Positions 25,254 to 34,048 are shown, counted from the stretch's first letter. The stretch is 64,000 bases of DNA from Streptomyces lincolnensis (GCF_001685355.1 NZ_CP016438.1:1364001-1428000), one strand, 5' to 3'. The notes: generated by a model from the letters alone, not told the origin. Numbers and translations are program-made.

Positions 25254-25999
25254 GGCTTCTCGGTCAGCCACAGACGGTTTCCGTTCAGTTCGGTGGCGGA
25301 CTTCTCCCAGACCCCGGCGATCTCCTCGGCCAGGTCCCCGACGTCGGTGAAGCCCGCGAACTTCGCGTTGGGGCGCTCGGCGCGCATGGCCTCGTGCACC
25401 AGCGCCTTCACGACCAGGATGACAGCGGCGGACGTCGGCCCCTCGGCGCCCCCGGCCTTGCGGAAGGCGTCGGCCAGGGCGAGCGTCCAGGCCTCGGCGG
25501 CGGCCTTGGCGGCGGCGTACGAGGCGTTGCCCGCGGTGGGCTTCGTCGCACCGGCGGCGCTGATCAGCACGTACCGTCCGCGGTCGCTGCGCTGAAGGGC
25601 CTCGTAGAAGGCCAGCGAGGTGTGCTGCACGGTGCGGATCAGCAGCAGTTCCAGGAAGTCCCAGTCGTCGAGGCTGGACTTGATGAAGGTCTCGCTGCCG
25701 CGCCAGCCGCCGACGAGGTGGACCACACCGTCGACGCGCCCGAACTCCTTCTCGGTGCGGGCGGCCCAGTCCCGGGTGGAGTCCAGGTCGAGCAGGTCGA
25801 CGGTCTCCCCCGTGACCACGGCGCCGCCAGCCTTGTAGCGGGCGGCGTCCACCGCTTCCGCCAGCCGCTCGGGGTCGTTGTCCGCGCCGACGACGGTCGC
25901 CCCCGCCTCGGCCAGTCGCAGCAGTGCCGCCCGGCCCGCGGGTCCGCCCGCGCCGGCCACCGCGATCACCGCACCGCTGAGCGCTCCGTTCCCCACCAT
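25250..25999 (-). CDS. Short-chain dehydrogenase/reductase
   Basis: 249-aa SDR. The cofactor loop is AGAGGPAG near residue 15, a variant of TGxxxGxG, followed by GADNDPERL which favours NAD over NADP. The active-site region is RYVLISAAGATKPTAGNASYAAAKAA with the YxxxK pair intact. Start at the ATG 25999, which has a perfect AGGAGG 8 nt upstream; a GTG at 26056 overlapping the DUF6421 stop as GTGA is an alternative. Middle gene of the DUF6421 operon. Substrate unknown. Confidence 0.9.
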   Translation of the reverse strand: MVGNGALSGAVIAVAGAGGPAGRAALLRLAEAGATVVGADNDPERLAEAVDAARYKAGGAVVTGETVDLLDLDSTRDWAARTEKEFGRVDGVVHLVGGWRGSETFIKSSLDDWDFLELLLIRTVQHTSLAFYEALQRSDRGRYVLISAAGATKPTAGNASYAAAKAAAEAWTLALADAFRKAGGAEGPTSAAVILVVKALVHEAMRAERPNAKFAGFTDVGDLAEEIAGVWEKSATELNGNRLWLTEKP

Positions 26000-26052
26000 C
26001 TTCTTCGCCTCCTGCTGAGCAGTGTTCCCGGTCGCGCGAAGGGCTCCGCCGC

Positions 26053-27450
26053 TCACGCGGCGATCCGCTCGGCGCTCTCCGCCGTGATGCCCCGGGTCGA
26101 GGCGATCACGTTCTTCAGTTTCTTGGAGAGTGCCTCATAGAACATGCTCAGCGGAAACTCGTCGGGAAGCACGTCATCGACGAGCTTTCGCGGCGGCAGG
26201 CTCAGGTCGAGGGCGTCGGGGCCCTTGGCCCACTTGGAGCCCGGGTGCGGGGCGAGGTAGGTGGAGACCAGCTCGTACCCGGCGAACCAGTGGACGAGCT
26301 TGGGCCGGTCGATGCCGTCGCGGTAGAGCTGCTCGATGTCGGCGCACAGCTGGTTGGTGACCTGCGGGGCGCGCTGCCAGTCGATGAAGAGCTTGTTGTC
26401 GGTCCAGCGGACGACGTCGTGCTTGTGGAGGTAGGCGAAGAGGAGCTGGCCGCCCAGTCCGTCGTAGTTGCGCACGCGCTCGCCGGTGACCGGGAAGCGG
26501 AACATGCGGTCGAAGAGCACCGCGTACTGCACGTCGCGGGCCTGCGGGACGCCGTCGGCCTGGAGCTTCACGGCCTCCTTGAAGGCGGTGAGGTCGCAGC
26601 GCAGCTCTTCGAGGCCGTACATCCAGAACGGCTGGCGCTGCTTGATCATGAACGGATCGAAGGGCAGGTCACCGTGGCTGTGGGTGCGGTCGTGGACCAT
26701 GTCCCACAGCACGAAGGCCTCCTCGCAGCGCTTCTGGTCGTGGACCATCGCGGCGACGTCCTCGGGCAGCTCCAGGCCGAGGATGTCGACGGCGGCGGCG
26801 GTCACACGGCGGAAGCGGGCGGCCTCGCGGTCGCAGAAGATGCCGCCCCAGCTGAACCGCTCGGGGGCCTCGCGCACGGCGATGGTCTCCGGGAAGAGAA
26901 CCGCGGAGTTGGTGTCGTAGCCGGAGGTGAAGTCCTCGAACTTGATGCCGCAGAACAGCGGGTTGTCGTAGCGGGTGCGCTCCAGCTCGGCCAGCCAGTC
27001 GGGCCAGACCATGCGCAGCACGACCGCTTCGAGGTTGCGGTCGGGGTTGCCGTTCTGCGTGTACATCGGGAAGACGACCAGGTGCGTCAGGCCGTCCGCG
27101 CGGTGCGCGGCGGGCTGGAAGGCGAGCAGCGAGTCGAGGAAGTCCGGCACCCGGAAGCCGCCGTCCACCCAGCGGTGCAGGTCCTTGACCAGGGCCTCGT
27201 GGTAGGCGTGGTCGTGCGGGAGCAGCGGTGACAGCTCCTCGACGGCGTGGACGACGCTCCGGACGGCGAGCTCGGCGTCGGCCGGGTCCGGGGCGCGCTC
27301 CGCGTCGAAGTCGATGGAGCCGTCCTTGGACTGCCATGGCCGGATCTGCTCCACGGCATCCTTGAGCACGGCCCATGCCGGGTGCTCCACCACCCTGGTC
27401 ACGGGAGAAATCTGTTCCCCCGAAGCCGACTGCACAAGAATTTCCGTCAT
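26053..27450 (-). CDS. DUF6421 family protein
   Basis: 465-aa cytoplasmic protein of a family without known function. Histidine-rich conserved stretches look metal-binding: LPHDHAYHEALVKDLHRW near residue 78, and WDMVHDRTHSHGDLPFDPF near residue 250. Other strongly ordered blocks are LTHLVVFPMYTQNGNPDRNLEAVVLRMVWPDWLAELE and WFAGYELVSTYLAPHPGSKW. The ATG at 27450 follows GGAGGA at ideal distance. It heads a three-gene operon with the SDR and the aldolase-like enzyme; the short or overlapping junctions imply one pathway. Divergent from the GDPD gene. Confidence 0.85.
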   Translation of the reverse strand: MTEILVQSASGEQISPVTRVVEHPAWAVLKDAVEQIRPWQSKDGSIDFDAERAPDPADAELAVRSVVHAVEELSPLLPHDHAYHEALVKDLHRWVDGGFRVPDFLDSLLAFQPAAHRADGLTHLVVFPMYTQNGNPDRNLEAVVLRMVWPDWLAELERTRYDNPLFCGIKFEDFTSGYDTNSAVLFPETIAVREAPERFSWGGIFCDREAARFRRVTAAAVDILGLELPEDVAAMVHDQKRCEEAFVLWDMVHDRTHSHGDLPFDPFMIKQRQPFWMYGLEELRCDLTAFKEAVKLQADGVPQARDVQYAVLFDRMFRFPVTGERVRNYDGLGGQLLFAYLHKHDVVRWTDNKLFIDWQRAPQVTNQLCADIEQLYRDGIDRPKLVHWFAGYELVSTYLAPHPGSKWAKGPDALDLSLPPRKLVDDVLPDEFPLSMFYEALSKKLKNVIASTRGITAESAERIAA

Positions 27451-27734
27451 GTCCCATCCTCCACAGGAGAACCTCGCGTGAGGAGACCGTACACATAGGC
27501 GGTTTCTGCCAGCAAGAGGAGTCTCGGGAAATCCTCCTGCCGCACCCGCATGGTCACCGGATATTTTTCTGCCACCTACCCGGATGCCGCGTGCTTATGC
27601 TTCGTACACCCGCGCCCCTCGCAGGTGCGGTTTCATCCCCGGGCAGGGCGGTTAGGCTGCGGATCGGCCCGCGCGGCCGACCGCCTGGGCTCGCGCGTGG
27701 CTCCGAGCCGCCGTCGACGGAAGCGAGTCGAGTC

Positions 27735-28418
27735 TTGAACTTCCTCACCATCGGTCACCGCGGAGTCATGGGTGTCGAGCCCGAGAACACCCTCCGCTCC
27801 TTCGTCGCCGCCGAGCAGGCGGGCCTCGACGTCATCGAACTCGATCTGCACCTGAGCAAGGACGGCGCCCTCGTCGTCATGCACGACGCCGACGTGGACC
27901 GCACGACCGACGGTGCCGGTGCGATCGCCGAGCAGACGCTCGACGAGCTGCGCGCCCTGGACGCCGGCCGGGGCGAGCGGGTGCCGGTGTTCGAGGAGGT
28001 CCTGGACACGGTGGCCACGCCGCTCCAGGCCGAGATCAAGGATGTGGCCGCGGCCCGTGCGCTGGCCGAGGTCATGCACGCCCGACACCTTGTGGGACGG
28101 GTGGAGGTGTCCTCGTTCCACGACGAGGCGATCGCCGAGATCTCCCGGCTGGTGCCCGGTGTGCGCACCGCGCTGATCGCCAGCCGCTACGGCACCGACA
28201 TCGTGGACCGGGCCGTCGAGGTGGCGGCCGGGACCGTCTGTCTCAACATCCGCCGGGTCACCCTGGAGATCGTGGAGCGGGCCCGCAAGGCCGACCTGAA
28301 GATCATCGGCTGGGTGGTCAACACCCAGGACCACCTGCGCCTGGTACGGGCCCTCGGCCTGGACGGCGCGACCACCGACTACCCGGAGATCAAACGCACC
28401 GGCCGTTTCACCGCATAA
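27735..28418 (+). CDS. Glycerophosphodiester phosphodiesterase (TTG start)
   Basis: 227-aa GDPD-type TIM-barrel enzyme that hydrolyses glycerophosphodiesters to glycerol-3-phosphate and an alcohol. The active-site residues are present: HRG with VEPENTLRSF, IELDLHLSKDGALVVMHD (metal Glu and Asp, catalytic His), and QAEIKD (second metal Glu). No signal peptide, so intracellular. The only sensible start is TTG at 27735, giving LNFLTIGHRG with GGAAG about 12 nt upstream; no ATG or GTG is available in frame until inside the active site. Confidence 0.88.
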   Translation: MNFLTIGHRGVMGVEPENTLRSFVAAEQAGLDVIELDLHLSKDGALVVMHDADVDRTTDGAGAIAEQTLDELRALDAGRGERVPVFEEVLDTVATPLQAEIKDVAAARALAEVMHARHLVGRVEVSSFHDEAIAEISRLVPGVRTALIASRYGTDIVDRAVEVAAGTVCLNIRRVTLEIVERARKADLKIIGWVVNTQDHLRLVRALGLDGATTDYPEIKRTGRFTA

Positions 28419-28441
28419 ACGTCACGCCAGTCCCGCCCACG

Positions 28442-28981
28442 TCACACCAGCGGCTTGACCAGCAGCTCGAACCGGAGGTCGGCGCGCTGCGGGATGCCGA
28501 AGCGCTCGTCGCCGTACGGGAAGGGAGTCGTCTCTCCCGTACGGCGGTAGCCGCGGCGCTCGTACCAGGCGATCAGGTCCTCGCGGACCGAGATCACGGT
28601 CATGCGCATCTCCGAGACCCCCCAGTCCTCGCGGACCTGCCGCTCGGCCTCCGCGAGGATCACCTTGCCGAGCCCGCCGCCCTGCTGTGCGGGGCTGACC
28701 GCGAACATCCCGAAGTAGGCGTGGTCACCGCGGAGTTCGAGCTGACAGCAGGCGACGACCCGCCCGTCCCGTTCCACCGCCAGCAGCCTGCTGTCGGGCG
28801 CCTTGATGACGGCCAGCACGCCCTCGGGATCCGTCCGCTGCCCTTCCAGGATGTCCGCCTCGGTGGTCCATCCCGCCCGACTGGAGTCCCCGCGATACGC
28901 CGACTGGATCAGCGCGACCAACTCGTCCACGTCGGCGTCGGAGGCATCGCGGAAGGTCAGTCGGTGGGCGGCGGCTTCCAT
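28442..28981 (-). CDS. GNAT-family N-acetyltransferase
   Basis: 179-aa acetyl-CoA-dependent acetyltransferase. The GNAT core is YFGMFAVSPAQQGGGLGKVILAEAE (motif A with the Q/RxxGxG/A pyrophosphate loop as QQGGGLG) and the C-terminal LIAWYERRGYRRTGETTPFPY (motif B). Substrate unknown. The ATG at 28981 has CGGAGAT 8 nt upstream; an open extension to 29095 runs across the promoter of the divergent glyoxalase-fold gene and is not used. The gene is convergent with gdpd, 23 nt apart, without an evident terminator. Confidence 0.88.
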   Translation of the reverse strand: MEAAAHRLTFRDASDADVDELVALIQSAYRGDSSRAGWTTEADILEGQRTDPEGVLAVIKAPDSRLLAVERDGRVVACCQLELRGDHAYFGMFAVSPAQQGGGLGKVILAEAERQVREDWGVSEMRMTVISVREDLIAWYERRGYRRTGETTPFPYGDERFGIPQRADLRFELLVKPLV

Positions 28982-29040
28982 GGCTGGGATCTCCGGTTCT
29001 GTCGGCACGGCGCGGGCACGGATGAGGGTAGCGCCACTAC

Positions 29041-29046
29041 TAGGCT
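29041..29046 (+). promoter_or_regulatory. -10 box TAGGCT of a probable leaderless transcript
   Basis: TAGGCT ends 8 nt before the ATG at 29055, and no ribosome-binding site is present between. This spacing places the transcription start at or next to the start codon. No convincing -35 is seen. Confidence 0.5.
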
Positions 29047-29054
29047 CCGGGTGC

Positions 29055-29447
29055 ATGGTGCATGTACTGAGCGGTCGTACGTTGCTGCGGCCCACGGATC
29101 CCGAACGGTCCCGGCGTTTCTACGGTGAGCAGTTGGGGCTCGCCGTCTACCGGGAGTTCGGTACCGGGCCCGAGCGGGGCGTCGTCTACTTTCTCGGTGG
29201 CGGGTTCCTGGAGGTGGCGGGGCGGTCGGAGGTGCCGGCGTCGTCGGCCGTGCGGTTGTGGTTGCAGGTCGAGGACGTGGCCGCGGCCGAGGAGGAGCTG
29301 CGGGGCAAGGGGGTCGAGATCGTGCGGCCACCGGTGCGGGAGCCGTGGGGTCTGGTGGAGATGTGGATCGCCGACCCGGACGGGACGCCGATCGTGCTGG
29401 TGGAGATCCCGGCGGACCATCCGCTGCGCTACCGTCCCGGCATCTGA
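29055..29447 (+). CDS. VOC (glyoxalase/bleomycin-resistance) family protein
   Basis: 130-aa single-module vicinal-oxygen-chelate protein. Typical text: LLRPTDPERSRRFYGEQLGLAVYREFG at the N-terminus and the C-terminal VRPPVREPWGLVEMWIADPDGTPIVLVEIP with the conserved D-P-(D/N)-G-x-x-(I/L) and a metal Glu. Possible roles range from glyoxalase to antibiotic binding. The ATG at 29055 (or GTG at 29058) lacks a ribosome site but sits 8 nt behind a TAGGCT box, so translation is probably leaderless. Its last 19 nt overlap the convergent GNAT gene. Confidence 0.88.
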   Translation: MVHVLSGRTLLRPTDPERSRRFYGEQLGLAVYREFGTGPERGVVYFLGGGFLEVAGRSEVPASSAVRLWLQVEDVAAAEEELRGKGVEIVRPPVREPWGLVEMWIADPDGTPIVLVEIPADHPLRYRPGI

Positions 29448-30364
29448 GGCAGGCCGGGGCGGTGCTCCCAGCCCCGGTCGGTCCGCGTCAGTTCCCGGAA
29501 ACCGGCCTTCGCCAGCACGTCCAGCGCCTGTCGGTCGGTGGCCGCTTCGTAGGCGAGCAGGCGGTCGACCCCGCACAGCCGCAGCCAGTCGGCCGCCTGT
29601 CCCAGGAGCCGGTGCTCCAGGCCCTCGCCGTGGTGGCCCGGGTCGATGTGCAGATTGCCGATGTCGGCGAGGCCCGCGGCCCGGGTGTGGCGTTCCGGGC
29701 GGGCCAGGGAGGTGTCGACCTCGATGAAGCCGAGGGCGCGTCCGTCGGCGTACGCGGTGAAGCGGGTGCCGCACTCCCCCAGGATCCGCTCGACGGTGAG
29801 GCCCGCCCCTGCCTCGGGCTCGGGCAGGTCGGCGACGCGGGCGATCAGGATCACCTCCGTGTCGCCGACGTGCCGGAAGCCGGCGCGTTCGTAGGCGGCG
29901 CGGATGTGCGGCCAGTTGCGGGGCAGGCCGTAGACCGCGGGGGCGGGCAGAGCGACGTCGGCGTACCGCACACGGACGTTCCAGCGGGCCAGTTGGGCCA
30001 GGCACGCCGACATCAGCAGATCGGCGGCCTCCTCCGCGTCCGGCCAGAAGGAGGCCGGCGGATGGCAGACGAACCAGTCGATCTCGCCCGAGTCCCGATA
30101 ACCCTCACCGACCTCGTCGTCGGCGCGGTAGCGCAGCAGATGGGCCGCGGCGACGACGAACCGGCGCTGCTCGGCGACGAGCGTGACCCGCTCGCTCACC
30201 CAGGGGTCGGTGATGAACTCGCCGGGCTGCCGCTCCAGCTCGCTCAGCACGGTGTTCACGGACACGGAGACACCGGGGACGACGGCGGCGACATGCGCGT
30301 TGACCAGGTCGGTGAGCTGGTCGCGGTCGGCTCGGTGGAAGGGGCGCACCGTGGGCGCGGGCAT
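29429..30364 (-). CDS. GNAT-family acetyltransferase with two GNAT-like halves
   Basis: 311-aa protein. The C-terminal half carries a clear GNAT core (ALGFIEVDTSLA, LADIGNLHIDPGHHGEGLEHRLLGQAADWLRLCGVDRLLAY, VLAKAGFREL). The N-terminal half begins VRPFHRADRDQLTDLVNAH and ends IRAAYERAGFRHVGDTEVILI, the pattern of another degenerate GNAT module, so the protein is a tandem with probably one active site. ATG at 30364 follows TGGAGGT. Substrate not deducible. Convergent overlap of 19 nt with the VOC gene. Confidence 0.85.
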   Translation of the reverse strand: MPAPTVRPFHRADRDQLTDLVNAHVAAVVPGVSVSVNTVLSELERQPGEFITDPWVSERVTLVAEQRRFVVAAAHLLRYRADDEVGEGYRDSGEIDWFVCHPPASFWPDAEEAADLLMSACLAQLARWNVRVRYADVALPAPAVYGLPRNWPHIRAAYERAGFRHVGDTEVILIARVADLPEPEAGAGLTVERILGECGTRFTAYADGRALGFIEVDTSLARPERHTRAAGLADIGNLHIDPGHHGEGLEHRLLGQAADWLRLCGVDRLLAYEAATDRQALDVLAKAGFRELTRTDRGWEHRPGLPQMPGR

Positions 30365-30504
30365 GGCGGACCTCCAGGGTCGTCGATGAGAAGACCGGGC
30401 CGCCATGCGCTGCGGTACGACGACGAGGTTACGGCCTTCCGCGTCCCCGCGGCCACCCTCGCGCCGTCGGACGGCCGACAGCCGTCCGGATGGCCGGTGC
30501 CGTG

Positions 30505-30827
30505 GTGAACGGGGCGAGGGCCTCTGGGTTCGGTGTGGATTGCGACGTCTGCGCCGACCGCCAAGGAGGCCCTCGTTGTTCCACCGTAACGCTCCGCTGA
30601 CGCCGACCGGCAGGCTGCGTCTGGCCCGGTGTGTCGTCGAGGACCGCCGGCCGCCGAGGCGGGCCGCGAAACGCTTCCAGGGCAGCCACACCACCGCCGC
30701 CCGATGGGCCGACCGCTACCGCGGACACGGGGCCGACGGCATGCACGACCGCTCCAGCCGCCCGCACCACCAGCCCGGCCACACCCCAGCCAGCCGCATC
30801 ACCAACCTGCCCGAACAGCACACCTAG
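30505..30827 (+). mobile_element. Remnant of an IS481-family insertion sequence (left part)
   Basis: Covers the 5' non-coding segment and the first quarter of an IS481-type transposase; the right part of the element is gone. The left boundary is approximate, placed where the sequence GTGAACGGGGCGAGGGCC begins. The right boundary coincides with the stop codon of the convergent glycosidase-like gene at 30824. Confidence 0.55.
30576..30827 (+). pseudogene. Truncated IS481-family transposase (N-terminal fragment)
   Basis: 83 codons that read LFHRNAPLTPTGRLRLARCVVEDRR... PPRRAAKRFQGSHTTAARWADRYRGHGADGMHDRSSRPHHQPGHTP, which is the N-terminal helix-turn-helix region of IS481-family transposases (RWADRYR.HG..GMHDRSSRPHH). 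A TTG start at 30576 has AGGAGG 6 nt upstream. The protein stops at 30827, before the DDE catalytic domain, so it cannot transpose. The final residues SRITNLPEQHT no longer follow the family. The stop codon shares CTAG with the stop of the convergent gene. Confidence 0.8.
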
Positions 30828-33406
30828 GCGCGGGGCTCCTGGAACAGGGGCGTCACCGTCACCCGGTCGATGACGGGGGCGTGGGCGGAGCGCTGGCCGT
30901 GCTGGTTGCGGAACCGGCCGTCGAAGTCGGGGAGTTCGTCGGCGGTGAACCTGATCGTGTTGGCGCCCTGGGCGAGGGTGACGGGGACCGAGAGGGTCCA
31001 GAAGTTGTTGAAGTGGAAGGTGGTGGGGAACAGGACGCGGTCCGGGGCGGCGCCGTTGACGGAGATGTCCGCGTGGCGGCAGACCGGGTCGGGGTTGTAG
31101 TGGGTGGCGGGTGCCTGCTCGCCGTTGGAGTAGCGGATGGTGAGCCCGTGGCGTCCGGCCCGGTCCGCCGTCACCGTCAGGGCGAGCGCGTTGCCCGGCC
31201 CGCGGCCGATGCCGCCGACCGCCTTGCCGCCGGTGGCGTAGGTGCGGCCGGTGACCTTGGCGGTGCCGGTGAGGGCGCCCGTCTCGGCGGCGTACGACGT
31301 ACTCGGCAGCAGAGCGCGCGACGGGCCGACGCGCAGCCGGTCCACGACCAGGCGCTCCGAGGTCCCGGTGACGGTGATCTTGTTGACGCCTCCGGTGAGG
31401 AAAAGCGGGACGGCACCCCGCTCGACGCGCCCGGCCGGCTCGCCGTCGACCGTGAGCAGGCCCTCGCCGGGGCCGAGGACGTCGACGGTCACGCTCGCCT
31501 CGCCGTCGTCGTCGGCGTGCACCCAGAAGGTGACGGTCCCGCCGCGCGGGAGGACGGCGGCGCCGGGGCCCGAGGCACCGCGGTGCGCGTGACTGACGAC
31601 CGCCCCGCCGGCCAGGGCCGCGTACTCGGCCTCGTACAGCGCGGTCGGGTCCTCGCCGCGCAGGACGAGGTCCAGCTTGTCGATCACCGCGTCGCCCCGC
31701 GTGACGCCGAGCTCGGGGTCCTGCGCGGCGAGCGTGATCCGGTGCCGGCCCGCGGTGAGTTCCACCCGCGTGTCGGTGTGGCCCCACACCGCCCACTTGT
31801 AGCCGAGCGGCAGCAGCAGCTCGCGCGGGTCCGCGCCGTCGACCCGCAGGAAGACGTTGGTGGGGCCCTGCTCGCGGACGAGGTCGGCCAGGTTGTGGGA
31901 GTTGGCGAAGACCCGGACGTCGTACGTCCCGTCCTTCGGGACCTCGACGTCGAAGGTGAGCACGCCGTCGGAGCCGGTGCGCAGTCCGCCCACGTGGTGG
32001 CCGCCGGAGGTGGCGAACCGGTCGACGGCGGACGGCGATCCCTCGGGTCCGTTCCTCGTGTGGCCGCCGCCGGTGTACGCGGCGTCCTCGGCCTCGTAGG
32101 TCCGCCGCCAGACGACCGACGGCGCCACGGGCGCGGCCCCGTTGCCGCCGGGCGACAGGATCGCCTGGTAGGCGGACATCGCGTCGAGGTCGCTCACCGG
32201 TAAGGTCACCCGGCCTTCCTCGACCGGAAGTTCACCGTCCCACACGGTCAACGGCTGGGCACAGGCGCCCACTTGGCCGGTCCAGGGGATCTCCTGAAGC
32301 CGTATGTGCACGCTCTCGCCGAAGAGGTCCGCCTCCACCGCCTCGAAGACGACGTCCACGGCGCCGTCCGTACCCCCGAACAGCGCCCGGGCCTGCCGCT
32401 TGCCCCGGTCCAGCGTGGCCAGCCCCTGAAGGGTGTACTGCGTGTCGGGGTGCGGGGCGGTGACCCGCACCGTGTGGCCGGTCATGCGCCCGTAGGCGTT
32501 GAACAGCCACCACTGGCCGTTGCCCTTGGTGCCCTCCACCACCGAGTCGTTGAGGTTGCCGGCGATGTTCCAGTACGCCAGGTCGGCGTCGACCTTCGAC
32601 TCCTCGATCGCGGCGATCCACTGCACCATCTGGCCGGGGACGGACAGGTGGTAGTTGTGCGCGTACTCGTTGAGGTTGACGGGGAGCGGACCGATGCCCA
32701 ACTCCCCCTCCAGCGCGCGGTACTCGGCCACCTTGGTGCGGACCTCGGCGGGCGAGGACAGCTCGTGCCAGGTGATCACGTCGGGCAGGACGTCGTGGTC
32801 CCGGGCGAACTCCAGGAAGCCCCTGACCTCCGGGTAGAGGACGCAGGTGTTGGGCCCGGCGATCCGCGCCGTGGGATCGAGGCCCTTGATGAGGTCGTAC
32901 GTCGCTTTCCAGGCGGCGAAGTAGGCGTTCGGGTCGGTCCGCCAGGAGGTCCCGTCGTAGCTCCACTCCCCCTCGCCGAACATGTTGCCCTCGGGTTCGT
33001 TGAACGGGACGTACACCACGTGGGACTTGTGCGCGCCCAGGGTCAGGACGTGCTCGACCTGCCGTCGGACGACATCGAGGAACCCGGCGAGCTTCTCCTC
33101 CCCGCCGGAGCCGGGCCACTCGTAGGGGAAGCCGCGGTAGAAGTCGGGCAGATAGACATAGACGTCCTCACCGCCGGCGGCGACGAAGGCCGGCAGGATC
33201 TCCAGGGCGTCGCCGCCGGGGTGCTGGACGCCGTCCTGGGCCTTGGTCGTGACCGTGCGGACGTACATGCCCTCCACGAGGGCGAGGCCGGGGACGCCGT
33301 CGCCGTACAGGCCGTAGAGCGTGCCGCTCGCACCGCCGTGGAAGGGTCCTGTCCCGGTGCCGAGGTCGACGGTGAGCTGCTCGGGTACGGAGGCGTCGGC
33401 GGTCAC
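30824..33406 (-). CDS. Glycoside-hydrolase-like (beta/alpha)8 protein with CBM6/35-like modules
   Basis: 860-aa protein. The N-terminal barrel (about 20-320) resembles clan GH-A cellulase-superfamily/GH39-like enzymes: VYVPFNEPEGNM holds the acid/base Glu137 after Asn, LPVNLNEYA the candidate nucleophile Glu247. A beta-sandwich of about 100 residues follows. Three CBM6/35-like modules begin near TYEAEDAAYTGGG (about 455), ALYEAEYAALAGGA and SYAAETGALTG. No signal peptide is seen at the ATG 33406, nor in the short upstream frame, so it is cytoplasmic or exported by another route. Substrate could be a plant or host polysaccharide. Its 3' end abuts the IS481 remnant. Confidence 0.8.
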   Translation of the reverse strand: MTADASVPEQLTVDLGTGTGPFHGGASGTLYGLYGDGVPGLALVEGMYVRTVTTKAQDGVQHPGGDALEILPAFVAAGGEDVYVYLPDFYRGFPYEWPGSGGEEKLAGFLDVVRRQVEHVLTLGAHKSHVVYVPFNEPEGNMFGEGEWSYDGTSWRTDPNAYFAAWKATYDLIKGLDPTARIAGPNTCVLYPEVRGFLEFARDHDVLPDVITWHELSSPAEVRTKVAEYRALEGELGIGPLPVNLNEYAHNYHLSVPGQMVQWIAAIEESKVDADLAYWNIAGNLNDSVVEGTKGNGQWWLFNAYGRMTGHTVRVTAPHPDTQYTLQGLATLDRGKRQARALFGGTDGAVDVVFEAVEADLFGESVHIRLQEIPWTGQVGACAQPLTVWDGELPVEEGRVTLPVSDLDAMSAYQAILSPGGNGAAPVAPSVVWRRTYEAEDAAYTGGGHTRNGPEGSPSAVDRFATSGGHHVGGLRTGSDGVLTFDVEVPKDGTYDVRVFANSHNLADLVREQGPTNVFLRVDGADPRELLLPLGYKWAVWGHTDTRVELTAGRHRITLAAQDPELGVTRGDAVIDKLDLVLRGEDPTALYEAEYAALAGGAVVSHAHRGASGPGAAVLPRGGTVTFWVHADDDGEASVTVDVLGPGEGLLTVDGEPAGRVERGAVPLFLTGGVNKITVTGTSERLVVDRLRVGPSRALLPSTSYAAETGALTGTAKVTGRTYATGGKAVGGIGRGPGNALALTVTADRAGRHGLTIRYSNGEQAPATHYNPDPVCRHADISVNGAAPDRVLFPTTFHFNNFWTLSVPVTLAQGANTIRFTADELPDFDGRFRNQHGQRSAHAPVIDRVTVTPLFQEPRA

Positions 33407-33508
33407 GGCATCCCTCTTTCGTCCGGCATGTCGTACGCCGGACGAAGATCCGAACCGGCCTTGATCGAACGTAGAAAGGGCATGTCGGTCACGTCAATGG
33501 TGCGACGA

Positions 33509-34048
33509 TCACGAAAACTTGCGGAGCTCCAGCCGGCCCAGCAGACCGGCGAGCAGCTCGGCCAGTTCCTCCTGATACTCCGGGTCGATGCCGGACAGGA
33601 CCTCGGTCTCGTAGGCGAGCTGTTCGGGCAGGAGGCCGTCGACCAGGTCGCGTCCGGTGTCCGTGAGGCGGAGGTGGGCGACGCGACGGTCGCGGGTGTC
33701 GCCGCGGCGCTCGACCAGGCCGCGCTCGGCGAGGGCCTTCAGGCGTTTGGTGACGGCGGCGCCCGAGGAGAAGGTCTCCCGGGCCAGTTCGCCGGGGGTG
33801 AGCTCGTGCCCGGTGCGGCGGAGCGCGCCGAGCAGGTCGAACTCGGGGCGGCTCAGGCCGGCGCGGCGCAGCGGGGCGTCCTCGGCCTGCTGGAGGAGGG
33901 CGGCGCAGCGGTTGATGCGGCCGATGATCTCCATGGGTGCGGTGTCGAGGCCGGGGTGGACGGACTGCCACTGCCGGACGACCGCGGCGACGGTGTCGTT
34001 TCTCGTCGCGCTCTGTGCCGTGGTGGACCGTCCGCCCGTCGCCGTCAT
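33509..34048 (-). CDS. MarR-family transcriptional regulator
   Basis: 179-aa winged-helix regulator. The DNA-binding core is LSRPEFDLLGALRRTGHELTPGELARETFSSGAAVTKRLKALAERGLVERRGDTRDRRVAHLRLTDTGRDLVDGLL, with the DxRxxxxxLT wing motif. Start ATG 34048 with GGAGGG upstream; it overlaps the stop of the FUSC gene as ATGA, so both come from one message and are co-translated. It probably represses the FUSC-marR operon through the inverted repeat at 35730-35756, with an aromatic or toxic ligand as inducer. Confidence 0.92.
   Translation of the reverse strand: MTATGGRSTTAQSATRNDTVAAVVRQWQSVHPGLDTAPMEIIGRINRCAALLQQAEDAPLRRAGLSRPEFDLLGALRRTGHELTPGELARETFSSGAAVTKRLKALAERGLVERRGDTRDRRVAHLRLTDTGRDLVDGLLPEQLAYETEVLSGIDPEYQEELAELLAGLLGRLELRKFS

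Noticed and set aside
30429..31796. Leftward 455-codon frame over the IS481 remnant and glycosidase gene
   Set aside because: Arg/Gly/Pro/His-rich composition without motifs, typical of an out-of-frame shadow in high-G+C DNA.
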